A stretch of 64,000 nt of DNA from Mycobacterium triplex (lineage in GTDB: Bacteria > Actinomycetota > Actinomycetes > Mycobacteriales > Mycobacteriaceae). The stretch spans positions 1-64,000 of the forward strand of contig NZ_HG964446.1 of NCBI RefSeq assembly GCF_000689255.1, given 5' to 3'. This document shows positions 53,710 through 63,672 of the stretch, one piece after another. Within the stretch, counting starts at the first letter, position 1. Each line of letters begins with the position of its first letter. Made by a program: the position numbers and the translations under genes. The notes beneath the pieces were generated by a model. That model was not told the origin of the DNA, ran no database searches, and worked only from the letters and a program-made list of their open reading frames with translations.

Positions 53710-54848
53710 TGGCCACCACCGCATCCCAGCGCGCCGTCGCGACCACCGGAAGATGGCGATCGTGGCGCGCGATAGTGCTCACCCTGGTCGCGCTCGCGCT
53801 CGTCGCCTGGGTCGGCGCCTACCTGACCGCGCCGCGACCCGGCGCCCGCATGGACGCGGAGTCCACCGGAACCGACGGCGCTCACGCGCTGGTGACCCTG
53901 CTGCGCGACGGCGGGGTCGACGTTGTCGTGGCCGACAGTCTCGCCGACGTCGAACATGCGGCTCGCCCCGACACGCTGATCATGGTGGCGCAGAGCCAGT
54001 ATCTGTCCGAGGACATGCTGGAGCGGCTGGACCAGGCGCCCGGCGATTTCCTGCTGATCGAACCGACCGCGCGCACCCGCGAGGCACTGCTGCCCGGCGT
54101 TCGCATCTCCGGCGCCAGTCCTTTTGACAGCGAACCGAATTGCACGCTGCGCGAAGCCACTCGAGCCGGATCGGTTCGATTCGGCCCGAGCGACACCTTC
54201 GACGTCAAAGACAGCCGGGTGATCACCCGCTGCTACGACGGGGTGCTGATCCGCTTCCGCGACCACGGGCGCACCATCACCGCGGTCGGCAGCAGTGACT
54301 TCATGACCAACGGCTCCCTGGCGCAGGCGGGCAATGCCGCGCTCGCGATGAATCTCGCGGGCGCCCGGCCCCGCCTGATCTGGTACGCGCCGCATCATGT
54401 CGAGGGTGAAAACACCACCGCCACATCGATTTTCGATCTGATTCCCGACAACGTGAACTGGATCGTCTGGCAACTGTGCATCGTGGTGCTGCTGGTTGCC
54501 CTGTGGAAGGCTCGCCGGCCCGGTCCGCTGGTGGCCGAGGATTTGCCCGTCGTGGTGCGCGCCTCGGAGACCGTCGAGGGCCGCGGCCGGCTGTACCGAT
54601 CCCGCCGGGCACGCGATCGCGCCGCGGCCGCGCTGCGCACCGCGACACTGCAGCGGCTGCTGCCCCGGCTCGGCTTGGGCACCGGCGCGCAGCCGCAAGC
54701 GGTGGTGATGTCCGTGGCCCAACGCACGGGGGTCGACGCGGGATTCGTTTCCTACCACCTGTTCGGCCCACCGCCGGGAACCGACAACGACTTGCTCCAA
54801 CTCGCTCGTGCGCTCGACGAAATCGAAAGGCAGGTCACCAACTCGTGA
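53709..54848 (+). CDS. DUF4350-containing membrane protein
   Basis: 379 aa from ATG 53709 (GTG 53706 also possible, giving GTGA overlap). Membrane helices at about 20-38 (AIVLTLVALALVAWVGAYL) and 243-260. Between them lies an outer domain with AESTGTDGAHALVTLLRDGG and IMVAQSQYLSED, the DUF4350 pattern. The C-terminal cytosolic part is basic. It corresponds to Rv3691. Likely part of a membrane complex with the MoxR ATPase. Confidence 0.83.
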   Translation: MATTASQRAVATTGRWRSWRAIVLTLVALALVAWVGAYLTAPRPGARMDAESTGTDGAHALVTLLRDGGVDVVVADSLADVEHAARPDTLIMVAQSQYLSEDMLERLDQAPGDFLLIEPTARTREALLPGVRISGASPFDSEPNCTLREATRAGSVRFGPSDTFDVKDSRVITRCYDGVLIRFRDHGRTITAVGSSDFMTNGSLAQAGNAALAMNLAGARPRLIWYAPHHVEGENTTATSIFDLIPDNVNWIVWQLCIVVLLVALWKARRPGPLVAEDLPVVVRASETVEGRGRLYRSRRARDRAAAALRTATLQRLLPRLGLGTGAQPQAVVMSVAQRTGVDAGFVSYHLFGPPPGTDNDLLQLARALDEIERQVTNS

Positions 54849-55822
54849 CACAGTCTCCCACCACACAGCCCGCGCAAGCCGACTCCGCGCGAGATGCGCT
54901 GCTGGCGTTGCGCGGTGAACTCGCCAAAGCCGTCGTCGGACAGGAGGGGGTGATCAGCGGCCTGGTGATCGCGCTGTTGTGTCGCGGGCACGTGCTACTG
55001 GAAGGTGTTCCGGGAGTAGCGAAGACGCTGCTCGTCCGGGCATTGTCCGCGGCTTTGCAACTGGAATTCAAGCGGGTGCAGTTCACGCCGGACCTGATGC
55101 CCGGCGACGTCACCGGATCATTGGTGTACGACGCGCGCACCGCCGCGTTCGCGTTTCGGCCCGGCCCGGTATTCACCAATCTCCTACTGGCAGACGAGAT
55201 CAACCGCACCCCACCCAAAACGCAGGCCGCGCTGCTCGAAGCCATGGAGGAGCGGCAGGTCAGCGTGGACGGCGAAACCCGGCCACTGCCGGATCCGTTC
55301 ATCGTCGCCGCCACCCAGAACCCGATCGAATACGAGGGCACCTACCAGCTTCCCGAGGCCCAGCTCGACCGCTTCCTGCTCAAACTGAATGTGACGCTGC
55401 CGTCGCGCGATGCCGAGATCGCCATCCTCGGGCGGCACGCGCACGGCTTCGACCCCCGCGATCTCTCGGAGATCAAACCGGTGGCCGGACCCGCCGAGCT
55501 GGCGGCCGGTCGCCAAGCGGTGCAACAGGTTCTGATCGGCGACGAGGTACTGGGCTACATCGTCGACATCGTCGGTGCCACTCGTTCCTCCCCCGCTTTG
55601 CAGCTGGGCGTGTCCCCACGTGGCGCGACGGCCCTGCTGGGCACCGCGCGCTCGTGGGCGTGGCTGTCCGGTCGCAACTACGTCACTCCCGATGACGTGA
55701 AGGCGATGGCCCGCCCGACGCTGCGGCACCGGGTGATGCTCCGTCCGGAGGCCGAGCTCGAGGGCGCGACGCCCGACGGAGTGCTCGACGGCATCTTGGC
55801 GACGGTTCCGGTGCCGCGCTAG
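54845..55822 (+). CDS. moxR2: MoxR-family AAA+ ATPase
   Basis: 325 aa from GTG 54845, overlapping the preceding stop (GTGA); the open frame upstream is a shadow. Walker A LLEGVPGVAKTLLVR near residue 45, Walker B LLLADEINRTPP near 118, sensor 1 IVAATQNPIEYEG and sensor 2 LGVSPRGATALLG. It corresponds to Rv3692 (moxR2). MoxR ATPases act as chaperones for the maturation of the products of linked genes, usually with a von Willebrand or DUF58 partner. Confidence 0.92.
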   Translation: MTQSPTTQPAQADSARDALLALRGELAKAVVGQEGVISGLVIALLCRGHVLLEGVPGVAKTLLVRALSAALQLEFKRVQFTPDLMPGDVTGSLVYDARTAAFAFRPGPVFTNLLLADEINRTPPKTQAALLEAMEERQVSVDGETRPLPDPFIVAATQNPIEYEGTYQLPEAQLDRFLLKLNVTLPSRDAEIAILGRHAHGFDPRDLSEIKPVAGPAELAAGRQAVQQVLIGDEVLGYIVDIVGATRSSPALQLGVSPRGATALLGTARSWAWLSGRNYVTPDDVKAMARPTLRHRVMLRPEAELEGATPDGVLDGILATVPVPR

Positions 55823-57144
55823 TGATCCTGACCGGGCGCGCCGGCCTGGTGGCGCTGATCTGCATCATTCCGATAGCGCTTTCTCCGTGGCCGGCAAGGG
55901 TTTTCGAGGCGCTGCTGGCGGCGCTGGCGTTAGTGGTGGTCATCGATATCGCGCTGGCGGCCAGTACCCGCAGACTGCGTTATGTCCGTTCGCCGGACAG
56001 CTCGGTGCGGCTCGGCCAACGGGTGGACATGCACCTGGCGATTCACAACGACGGCTCCCGCCGCTTCCGCGGCCAGATCCGCGATGCGTGGCCGCCGAGC
56101 GCACGCGCCGAACCGCGCATTCACGCCGTCAAGATCGACGCCGGGCAACAGCAGCATGTCCGGACTCACCTGCGACCGGTCCGTCGTGGCGACCAGCGTG
56201 CGGCGGTGGTCACCGCGCGATCGATCGGGCCGCTGGGGTTGGCGGGGCGGCAGAGTTCGCAGCCGGTGCCCGGCGAGGTCCGGGTGCTGCCGCCGTTCCT
56301 GTCGCGCAAGCATCTGCCGTCACGGTTGGCCAAGTTGCGCGAGATCGACGGGCTGCTGCCGACGCTGATACGCGGCCAGGGAACTGAATTCGACTCGCTG
56401 CGTGAGTATGTCGTCGGCGACGACGTGCGTTCGATCGACTGGCGGGCGTCGGCGCGGCGCGCCGACGTCATGGTCCGCACCTGGCGGCCCGAGCGCGACC
56501 GGCGGGTGGTGATCGTGCTCGACACCGGGCGCATGGCGGCGGGCCGCGTCGGCGTCGACCCGACCTCGGCAGACCCGGCGGGCTGGCCGCGGTTGGACTG
56601 GTCGATGGATGCCGCACTACTGCTGGCCGCGCTCGCGTCGCGGGCCGGCGACCACGTCGACTTCCTCGCCCACGACCGGGTGAGCCGGGCCGGCGTGTTC
56701 GGCGCGTCGCGCACCGAACTGCTCGCTCAGTTGGTGGACGCGATGGCCCCGCTGCAACCGACACTTGTCGAGTCCGATTGGCGCGCAATGGTTGCCGCGA
56801 TCGCGCGGCGAACCCGCCGGCGATCCCTGGTGGTGCTGCTGACCGACCTCAACGCCACCGCGCTCGACGAGGGTCTGCTGCCGGTGCTACCGCAGCTGTC
56901 GTCCAAACACCATTTGTTGGTCGCGGCGGTCGCCGACCCGCGCGTCGACCAAATGGCGGCCGGGCGTGCGGATGCGGCGGCGGTGTACGACGCCGCGGCG
57001 GCGGAGCGATCCCGCAACGACCGCCGCGCGATCGCGACGCGACTGCGTCAAAGCGGGGTGGAAGTCGTCGACGCCGCACCCGACGATTTGGCGCCCGCGC
57101 TGGCCGACCGGTATCTGGCGATGAAAGCGACTGGGCGGCTGTAG
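55822..57144 (+). CDS. DUF58 protein, MoxR partner
   Basis: 440 aa, GTG 55822, overlapping the moxR stop by one base. Two N-terminal helices (about 5-20 and 28-45), then the DUF58 signature REYVVGDDVRSIDWRASARR near residue 195, and a von-Willebrand-A-like C-terminal half with VVIVLDTGRM (MIDAS-like) and RSLVVLLTDLNA. It corresponds to Rv3693. Last gene of this operon. Confidence 0.88.
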   Translation: MILTGRAGLVALICIIPIALSPWPARVFEALLAALALVVVIDIALAASTRRLRYVRSPDSSVRLGQRVDMHLAIHNDGSRRFRGQIRDAWPPSARAEPRIHAVKIDAGQQQHVRTHLRPVRRGDQRAAVVTARSIGPLGLAGRQSSQPVPGEVRVLPPFLSRKHLPSRLAKLREIDGLLPTLIRGQGTEFDSLREYVVGDDVRSIDWRASARRADVMVRTWRPERDRRVVIVLDTGRMAAGRVGVDPTSADPAGWPRLDWSMDAALLLAALASRAGDHVDFLAHDRVSRAGVFGASRTELLAQLVDAMAPLQPTLVESDWRAMVAAIARRTRRRSLVVLLTDLNATALDEGLLPVLPQLSSKHHLLVAAVADPRVDQMAAGRADAAAVYDAAAAERSRNDRRAIATRLRQSGVEVVDAAPDDLAPALADRYLAMKATGRL

Positions 57145-57151
57145 TTCCCGG

Positions 57152-58144
57152 TCAACGAGTGGGAATCACGTCCGGCGCGTCGTCGATATCGCCGGTCTCC
57201 CCGGCTTTTACGGCCCGACGCCCGAAGTAGATGACATACGTCAGGAAGGCCGCCTCGGCGAGGATCCCGATAGCGACGCGGACAAACGTCGGCAGCGGCG
57301 ATGGTGTCACCATCGCTTCGATCACCCCCGACACCAGCAGCACACCTACCAGCCCCACCGCCACTGAGACGACGGCCCGGCCCTGTTCGGCGAGCACCTG
57401 TCCGCGGGGGCGATCGCCGGGCGATATCACCGACCACCCCAGCCGCATCCCCGCCGCCCCGGACAGGAAGACCGCGGTCAGCTCCAGCAGCCCGTGGGGA
57501 AGCAGCAAACCCAGCAGGATGCCGCCCTTGCCGGCCTGGAACATCAGCCCCGCGATCAAACCCAGGTTGGCGGCGTTTTGGAACAACACGTACGGAATCG
57601 GCAGCCCCAGCAACACCGCAAACGCGATGCACTGGGCCGAGACCCAGGAGTTGTTCACCCAGACGTGCAGGGCGAACGCCAGGGCCGGGTGTTCGCTGTA
57701 ATAGGACGCGATGTCGTGGTTGACCAACTGGTCGATGTCGCTGGGGGTTCCGATCGCGGCCTGCACCTCGGGGTTGTTGGCCACCCAGGCCGCGATGACC
57801 ACCGCGACACCCAGGAAGGCCGCCGCGGTGCCCAACCACCACCGCCAGGCACGGTAGGCCGTCACCGGGAAGGACACCGTCCAGAACCGGGTGAATGTGC
57901 TGGTCAATGGCGCATGTGCACCGGTAACCGCGGAACGGGCCCGGGCGATCAAACTCGACAGCCGACCGATCATCAGCGAATCCGATGACGCCGACCGCAG
58001 CATCGACAGATGGGTGGAGACCCGTTGGTACAGCTCGACGAGTTCGTCGACTTCCGCGCCCGTCAGCGACCTGCGCTTCTTGATCAGCTGGTCAAGCCGG
58101 TCCCAGGTCGGGCGATGGGTCAGCACGAATGCGTCGACGTCCAC
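57152..58144 (-). CDS. SpoIIM-like (DUF95) membrane protein
   Basis: 330 aa, ATG 58144. The cytosolic N-terminus (about 100 residues, helical, VDELVELYQRVSTHLS) leads to six membrane helices. The motif ALAFALHVWVNNSWVSAQC followed by GILLGLLLPHGLLELTAVF is the stage II sporulation protein M/DUF95 signature. It corresponds to Rv3694c. It converges on the DUF58 gene and is divergent from the RDD gene, the usual arrangement for this set. Confidence 0.88.
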   Translation of the reverse strand: MDVDAFVLTHRPTWDRLDQLIKKRRSLTGAEVDELVELYQRVSTHLSMLRSASSDSLMIGRLSSLIARARSAVTGAHAPLTSTFTRFWTVSFPVTAYRAWRWWLGTAAAFLGVAVVIAAWVANNPEVQAAIGTPSDIDQLVNHDIASYYSEHPALAFALHVWVNNSWVSAQCIAFAVLLGLPIPYVLFQNAANLGLIAGLMFQAGKGGILLGLLLPHGLLELTAVFLSGAAGMRLGWSVISPGDRPRGQVLAEQGRAVVSVAVGLVGVLLVSGVIEAMVTPSPLPTFVRVAIGILAEAAFLTYVIYFGRRAVKAGETGDIDDAPDVIPTR

Positions 58145-58208
58145 GTGCGCAGCCTAATGGCAATTTCGGGGTCACCGGCTACGGCCGGTCACGCGCCCAG
58201 CGAACCTG

Positions 58209-58214
58209 TACCGT
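58209..58214 (+). promoter_or_regulatory. -10 element for the leaderless RDD gene
   Basis: TACCGT, 8 nt before ATG 58223, supporting that start. Confidence 0.5.
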
Positions 58215-58222
58215 TCGGTGTT

Positions 58223-59113
58223 ATGTCGGAGGTGGTGACCGGGGACGCCGTGGTGCTGGACGTGCAGATCGCCCAGCTGCCGGTGCGAGCCCTGAGCGCG
58301 CTGATCGACATCACGGTGATCTTCCTCTTGTACATCGTCGGGCTGATGCTGTGGGCGGCGACGCTGACGCAGTTCGACGGCGCGCTGAGCGGGGCGATCC
58401 TGATCATCTTCACGGTCCTGGTGATGGTCGGCTATCCGATGGCGTTCGAAACGGCGACCCGCGGACGGTCAGTCGGCAAGATCATCATGGGCCTGCGGGT
58501 GGTGTCCGACGACGGCGGACCAGAACGCTTCCGGCAGGCCCTTTTTCGCGCGCTGGCCTCGGTGGTGGAGATCTGGATGCTCGCCGGGAGCCCGGCCGTG
58601 ATCTGCAGCATTTTCTCGTCGAAGGCCAAGCGTGTCGGCGACATCTTCGCGGGCACCGTCGTCGTCAGTGAACGCGGGCCGCGGTTGGGGCCGCCGCCCG
58701 CGATGCCTCCGTCGCTGGCGTGGTGGGCGGCCTCCCTGCAATTGTCTAACCTCGATGCCGGCCAGGCCGAGGTCGCACGCCAATTCCTTTCCCGGGCATA
58801 CCAACTCGACCCTCAGTTGCGCATGCAGATGTCGTACCGCATCGCCGGCGATGTGGTGTCCCGGATCGCGCCGCCGCCTCCGCCGGGCACCCCACCCGAG
58901 CTGGTCCTTGCCGCCGTCCTGGCCGAACGCCACCGCCGCGAGCTGGCGCGCCTGCGCCCCGCGATGCCACCGGGCCCACCGCCCGGCCCCTGGGCCGCCG
59001 GACCCTGGCCGCCCGCACCGCAGTTTCACGCACCCGGGCCCGTCGCACCGCCGGCGCCCATGCCCCAACCGGCGCCGGGACAGCAAACGGGCGGCTTCTC
59101 GCCACCGGGCTAG
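58223..59113 (+). CDS. RDD-family membrane protein
   Basis: 296 aa from ATG 58223; earlier in-frame starts would overlap the divergent gene. RDD signature VRALSALIDITVIFLLYIVG and ATRGRSVGKIIMGLRVVSDD, with four membrane helices in the first 160 residues. The C-terminal about 130 residues are cytosolic, Pro-rich at the end (APGPVAPPAPMPQPAPG). It corresponds to Rv3695. RDD proteins are of uncertain function, some linked to ion transport. Confidence 0.87.
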   Translation: MSEVVTGDAVVLDVQIAQLPVRALSALIDITVIFLLYIVGLMLWAATLTQFDGALSGAILIIFTVLVMVGYPMAFETATRGRSVGKIIMGLRVVSDDGGPERFRQALFRALASVVEIWMLAGSPAVICSIFSSKAKRVGDIFAGTVVVSERGPRLGPPPAMPPSLAWWAASLQLSNLDAGQAEVARQFLSRAYQLDPQLRMQMSYRIAGDVVSRIAPPPPPGTPPELVLAAVLAERHRRELARLRPAMPPGPPPGPWAAGPWPPAPQFHAPGPVAPPAPMPQPAPGQQTGGFSPPG

Positions 59114-59506
59114 TCAGCTCGCGACAGTGGCGGCCATCAGCGCGACGTCGGCGACCAACAAAGCCCAGCCGAGCAGCGGCACGGCGACGCCGGCGCGGCG
59201 CTTGGCCGTGAAGAACGTGACCAGGATGACGACGAAAGCCACCAGCGGCGCCCCATAAAACGCCGCGCCGAAGTCAATGCCGCCGTCGTCCAGGTTGGGA
59301 CAGCTGTGGCCGGTACACCCGTCGGTGCTCATCACGGCACCGAGCGCAAACAGCATCACGATCGCGGCTGCAGGCACCGTCGACAGCGCCAAACCCCAGT
59401 TCACCCACGCCCACACGGGTGGGTTCTGGCCGCTGTCGTGCCGGCCCGGCTCGGTGCTGTTGGTGTCGCGGTCGAACGTCACGTTGGAGTCCCTTGCGTT
59501 CATCAC
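59114..59506 (-). CDS. Small membrane protein of unknown function
   Basis: 130 aa, ATG 59506 (or ATG 59503). Hydrophilic N-terminus of about 30 residues, then three membrane helices (about 33-58, 80-98, 106-127), with two cysteines in the loop STDGCTGHSCPNLDDGG. No family recognised. It ends directly after the RDD gene on the opposite strand. Confidence 0.6.
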   Translation of the reverse strand: MMNARDSNVTFDRDTNSTEPGRHDSGQNPPVWAWVNWGLALSTVPAAAIVMLFALGAVMSTDGCTGHSCPNLDDGGIDFGAAFYGAPLVAFVVILVTFFTAKRRAGVAVPLLGWALLVADVALMAATVAS

Positions 59507-59627
59507 GAAGGTCGTACCCGTCGCCCACCCGGGACAAACGAAACCCTGGCGGGGATCCTTTCGTGCAGGTCAGGCCCGCAAAACCAGCTCCGACGAAATC
59601 CACCGTTGCATCGCGATCGTTTCCGAT

Positions 59628-59639
59628 ATATCGTGATAT
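59628..59639. promoter_or_regulatory. Candidate PadR operator
   Basis: Perfect inverted repeat ATATC-GT-GATAT in an AT-rich patch 53 nt before the padR start. PadR-family proteins usually bind AT-rich inverted repeats in their own promoter, so autorepression is plausible. Confidence 0.45.
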
Positions 59640-59691
59640 TCCGAAAGTGCACGGACGGTGCGCTGCCCCGAGAACATTGAGGACTACAACA

Positions 59692-60426
59692 ATGAGCAAC
59701 CCATTTACTCCCCCCGAGGGACCATTCACCGGTCACCCCGGCATCGGATTCGGCTTCGGTCCCGGACACGGACGCGAGCAACGGCGCGCACTGCATGGCG
59801 CGCGGCGGCAGGTCCGCCGCGAATTTTTCGAAAACCTCCGCGACCAGGCCGGCGACCAGGGCTTCGGCCCCGGCTTCGGTCCAAGCTTCGGTCCAAGCTT
59901 CGGCCCCGGCTTCGGGCCGGGCTTCGGCCCCGGGTTCGGCTTCGGCGCGGGCGGGCGACGCGGCGGATGGCGTCGCGGCGGCCACAACCGCGGCAAGCGC
60001 GGTGACGTGCGGGCGGCCATCCTGGCACTGCTCGCCGAGCGGCCGATGCACGGTTACGAGATGATCCAGCAGATCGCCGAGCGCAGCCATGGAATCTGGA
60101 AACCCAGCCCCGGCTCGGTGTACCCGACGCTGCAGCTACTCGACGACGAGGGCCTGATCACCGCGAGCGAAACCGACGGCAGCAAGAAGCTTTTCGAGCT
60201 GACCGAAGAAGGGCGCGCGGCGGCCGAGAAGGTCGAGACCCCACCGTGGGACGAGATCGCCGAGGGCGCGGACCCCGGTCAGATGAACCTGCGGTCGGCC
60301 ATCGGTCAGCTGTTCGGGGCGGTCGCGCAATCCGCGCACACCGCCACCGCCGAGCAGCAGCAGCGCATCATCGAGATTCTCAACAATGCGCGCCGCGAGG
60401 TCTACGGCATCCTCGGCGAGGACTGA
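59692..60426 (+). CDS. PadR-family transcriptional regulator with Gly/Phe-rich linker
   Basis: 244 aa from ATG 59692. Residues 57-85 are a low-complexity run of G-F-G-P units encoded by 12-nt repeats. The winged helix (about 100-175) has the PadR pattern AILALLAERPMHGYEMIQQI, then SPGSVYPTLQLLDDEGLI and KKLFELTEEGRAAAE. The C-terminal helical part holds QLFGAVAQSAHTATAEQQQR. The Gly/Phe-rich insertion before the DNA-binding domain is unusual for PadR proteins. A candidate operator lies upstream. Targets unknown. Confidence 0.88.
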   Translation: MSNPFTPPEGPFTGHPGIGFGFGPGHGREQRRALHGARRQVRREFFENLRDQAGDQGFGPGFGPSFGPSFGPGFGPGFGPGFGFGAGGRRGGWRRGGHNRGKRGDVRAAILALLAERPMHGYEMIQQIAERSHGIWKPSPGSVYPTLQLLDDEGLITASETDGSKKLFELTEEGRAAAEKVETPPWDEIAEGADPGQMNLRSAIGQLFGAVAQSAHTATAEQQQRIIEILNNARREVYGILGED

Positions 60427-60442
60427 CCGGCTAGCCAAGAAG

Positions 60443-60469
60443 TGCCCGTCGGCCCGGCGCCGGCGGGCA
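60443..60469. terminator. Hairpin between convergent padR and glpK
   Basis: An 11-bp stem TGCCCGTCGGC (60443-60453) / GCCGGCGGGCA (60459-60469) with one G-T pair and a 5-nt loop, followed by TTTC on the plus strand. It lies between two convergent stops (60426 and 60475). Confidence 0.6.
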
Positions 60470-60474
60470 TTTCG

Positions 60475-61992
60475 CTACGTGACGTCGACCCAATCCAGCG
60501 TGCGCTGGACCGCCTTGCGCCACCCCGCATATCCCTGCGCGCGGGTGTCGTCGTCCCACTTCGGTGTCCACCGCTTGTCTTCCTGCCAGTTGGCCCGCAG
60601 GTCGGACGGATCGGCCCAGAACCCGACCGCCAACCCGGCCGCATAGGCCGCACCCAGCGCGGTGGTCTCGGCGACCACCGGCCGCACCACGTCCACGCCG
60701 AGCACGTCGGCCTGGATCTGCATACACAACTCGTTGCCGGTGATGCCGCCGTCGACTTTCAGCACCTCAAGGCGCACACCGGAATCCGCTTCCATCGCGT
60801 CCACCACGTCGCGGCTCTGGTAGCAGATCGCCTCCAGCGTCGCGCGGGCCAGATGCGCGTTGGTGTTGTACCGCGACAGCCCGACGATCGCGCCGCGCGC
60901 GTCGGATCGCCAGTACGGGGCGAACAGCCCGGAAAACGCGGGGACGAAATACACCCCGCCGTTGTCGGGAACCTCGCGGGCCAGCCATTCGCTTTGCGCG
61001 GCCCCGCTGATGATGCCCAGCTGATCGCGCAGCCACTGCACCGCCGAGCCGGTGACCGCGATCGAACCCTCCAGCGCGTAGACCGGTTTGGCGTCCCCGA
61101 ACTGGTAACAGACCGTGGTGAGCAGCCCGTTGTCGGACCGCACGATGTTCTCGCCGGTGTTGAGCAGCAGGAAATTGCCGGTGCCGTAGGTGTTTTTCGC
61201 CTCCCCCGCGGACAGACACACCTGCCCGACCATCGCGGCGTGCTGGTCACCCAGAACTCCGGCGATCGGCACCTCGGCGCCGAACGGTCCGTCCGTCGAG
61301 GTGACGCCGTAAGGCTGCGTCGGCGACGACGACGCGATCGCCGGCAGCATCGCGCGCGGAATCGAAAACAAGGACAACAGCTCGTCGTCCCAGTCCAGCG
61401 TTTCCAGGTTCATCAGCATGGTCCGGCTGGCATTGGTCACGTCGGTGACATGCACCCCGCCCCGCGGACCGCCGGTCAGGTTCCACAACACCCAGGTGTC
61501 CGGGGTGCCGAACAGGGCGTCACCGTTTTCGGCCGCCGCGCGCACCCCGTCGACGTTCTCCAGGATCCATTGCAGCTTGCCGCCGGAGAAATAGGTCGCC
61601 GGCGGCAGGCCTGCCTTGCGCCGGATCACCTCGCCATGCCCGTCGCGGTCCAGCGCCGACGCGATCCGGTCGGTGCGGGTGTCCTGCCACACGATCGCGT
61701 TGTAATACGGCCGGCCCGTCTTCCGGTTCCACACCAGCGTCGTCTCGCGCTGGTTCGTAATACCCAGCGCAGCAATGTCTTTCGTCGAAAACTTCGCGGT
61801 GTTCAGCACCGACATCAACACCGACGAGGTCCGTTCCCAGATCTCGATCGGGTTGTGCTCGACCCAGCCGGCCCGGGGCAGGATCTGCTCGTGCTCGAGC
61901 TGGTGACGTGCGACCTCGGCGCCGTCGTGATCGAAGATCATGCAGCGGGTGCTGGTGGTGCCTTGATCGATAGCTGCGACGAACTCGGCCAC
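60475..61992 (-). CDS. glpK: Glycerol kinase
   Basis: 505 aa from GTG 61992 with GAAGGAGACAG upstream. FGGY kinase: [17 protein letters not shown] at the N-terminus (phosphate loop), NQRETTLVW and WQDTRTD (substrate site), and the late [20 protein letters not shown]. It phosphorylates glycerol to glycerol-3-phosphate, feeding lipid synthesis and glycolysis. It corresponds to Rv3696c. It is functionally linked to the Get3-like pair, which affects glycerol tolerance in M. tuberculosis. Confidence 0.95.
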   Translation of the reverse strand: MAEFVAAIDQGTTSTRCMIFDHDGAEVARHQLEHEQILPRAGWVEHNPIEIWERTSSVLMSVLNTAKFSTKDIAALGITNQRETTLVWNRKTGRPYYNAIVWQDTRTDRIASALDRDGHGEVIRRKAGLPPATYFSGGKLQWILENVDGVRAAAENGDALFGTPDTWVLWNLTGGPRGGVHVTDVTNASRTMLMNLETLDWDDELLSLFSIPRAMLPAIASSSPTQPYGVTSTDGPFGAEVPIAGVLGDQHAAMVGQVCLSAGEAKNTYGTGNFLLLNTGENIVRSDNGLLTTVCYQFGDAKPVYALEGSIAVTGSAVQWLRDQLGIISGAAQSEWLAREVPDNGGVYFVPAFSGLFAPYWRSDARGAIVGLSRYNTNAHLARATLEAICYQSRDVVDAMEADSGVRLEVLKVDGGITGNELCMQIQADVLGVDVVRPVVAETTALGAAYAAGLAVGFWADPSDLRANWQEDKRWTPKWDDDTRAQGYAGWRKAVQRTLDWVDVT

Positions 61993-62165
61993 CTGTCTCC
62001 TTCGTCGTGAACTGCGACACGTTGCTGCCATCGTCCATGATGGTGCACCGCCCCACCAGATCTGCAGCTAACCGAATCGATTCGGGGCGGCCGGGCGCGG
62101 ACGCGCCGACGCGATCCGTCGCGCCGCTCTTGCGTTACCGCCGGTAAACCTGTTCCATCGGCGAT

Positions 62166-63653
62166 GTGGGCGAAGAGGTCAAGCGCACCGCGTATGACCG
62201 CGCACATCGGCGGGAGTACCGGCGCAAGGTGCAGTTGTGTCTGGACGTCTTCGAGACGATGCTCGCCCAGTCGCGCTTCGACTCCGACCGGCCGCTGACC
62301 GGCATGGAGATCGAATGCAACCTCGTCGATGCCGAGTATCAGCCCGCCATGTCGAACCGGCACGTGCTCGATGCGATCGCAGATCCGGCCTACCAGAAGG
62401 AATTAGGCGCCTACAACATCGAATTCAACGTCCCTCCCCGGCCGCTGCCCGGCCACACCGGCCTGGACCTGGAGGCGGAGGTGCGGGCCAGCCTCAACGA
62501 GGCGCAGACCAGGGCCAGCTCGGAAGGCACCCGCATCGTGATGATCGGCATCCTGCCCACGCTGATGCCCGAGCATCTGTCGCGCGACGGCTGGATGAGT
62601 GAGTCGACACGGTACACCGCGCTCAACGACTCGATCTTCAGCGCCCGCGGCGAGGACATCCCGATACACATCTCCGGCCCGGAGCCGCTGAGCTGGGAGG
62701 CCGTGACCATCGCTCCCGAATCAGCTTGCACCAGTACGCAATTGCACTTGCAAGTGGCCCCGGCAGACTTCGCCCCCAACTGGAACGCGGCGCAGGTGAT
62801 GGCCGGCCCGCAGCTGGCGCTGGGAGCCAACTCGCCGTACTTCTTCGGCCATCAGCTGTGGTCGGAGACCCGTATCGAGGTGTTCTCGCAGTCCACCGAT
62901 ACCAGGCCCGAGGAGCTCAAAACCCAGGGGGTGCGGCCCCGGGTGTGGTTTGGCGAACGCTGGATCGACTCGATCCTCGATTTGTTCAAAGAGAACATCC
63001 GCTACTTTCCGTCGCTGCTACCCGAGTTGTCCGACGAGGATCCGGCCGCCGAGCTGGCCGCCGGCCGCATTCCACAGCTGTCTGAACTGCGCCTGCACAA
63101 CGGCACCGTGTACCGATGGAACCGGCCGGTGTACGACCTCTTGGAGGTTGACGGGGTCGGGCGCCCGCACCTGCGGCTCGAGAATCGGGTGTTGCCGGCC
63201 GGGCCCACCGTCATCGACATGCTGGCCAATTCCGCGTTCTACTACGGCACCCTGCGCACCCTGTCCGAGGAAGAGAACCCGCTGTGGGCGAGGATGAGTT
63301 TCGCTGCGGCGCACCACAATTTCCTCGAAGCGGCCCGCCACGGGATGGACACCGTGCTGCATTGGCCCGATCTGGGTGAGGTGAGCGCGGCCAAGCTGGT
63401 GCTCGACACGCTGCTGCCGATCGCCGACGAAGGACTGCGCCGCTGGGGGGTGGACGCCGAGGTGCGCGATCGTTTCCTCGGCGTCATCGAAGACCGGGCC
63501 AAGGCCGGCCGCAACGGCGCCAGCTGGCAGGTGGCAACGGTGCGCGCGCTGCAGGACTCCGGCATGACGCGCCGCGTGGCGCTCGCCGAGATGCTGCGCC
63601 GGTATTGCGACCACATGCACACCAACGAGCCGGTCCACACCTGGCCCTGCTAG
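62166..63653 (+). CDS. Glutamate-cysteine-ligase-like (GCS2 fold) protein
   Basis: 495 aa, GTG 62166. The GCS2/carboxylate-amine ligase pattern: GMEIECNLVDAEYQPAM near residue 45, EFNVPPRPLPGH, SACTSTQLHLQV near 190, and RLENRVLPAGPTVIDM near 340, with conserved acidic and His residues that bind metal and ATP. It corresponds to Rv3698. Mycothiol producers have few uses for glutathione, so the substrate amine is probably not cysteine. It is divergent from glpK across 173 nt. Confidence 0.85.
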   Translation: MGEEVKRTAYDRAHRREYRRKVQLCLDVFETMLAQSRFDSDRPLTGMEIECNLVDAEYQPAMSNRHVLDAIADPAYQKELGAYNIEFNVPPRPLPGHTGLDLEAEVRASLNEAQTRASSEGTRIVMIGILPTLMPEHLSRDGWMSESTRYTALNDSIFSARGEDIPIHISGPEPLSWEAVTIAPESACTSTQLHLQVAPADFAPNWNAAQVMAGPQLALGANSPYFFGHQLWSETRIEVFSQSTDTRPEELKTQGVRPRVWFGERWIDSILDLFKENIRYFPSLLPELSDEDPAAELAAGRIPQLSELRLHNGTVYRWNRPVYDLLEVDGVGRPHLRLENRVLPAGPTVIDMLANSAFYYGTLRTLSEEENPLWARMSFAAAHHNFLEAARHGMDTVLHWPDLGEVSAAKLVLDTLLPIADEGLRRWGVDAEVRDRFLGVIEDRAKAGRNGASWQVATVRALQDSGMTRRVALAEMLRRYCDHMHTNEPVHTWPC

Positions 63654-63660
63654 CCGCGGG

Positions 63661-63666
63661 TAGGTT
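63661..63666 (+). promoter_or_regulatory. -10 element for the methyltransferase gene
   Basis: TAGGTT, 6 nt before ATG 63673. Leaderless spacing. Confidence 0.4.
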
Positions 63667-63672
63667 GGACCC

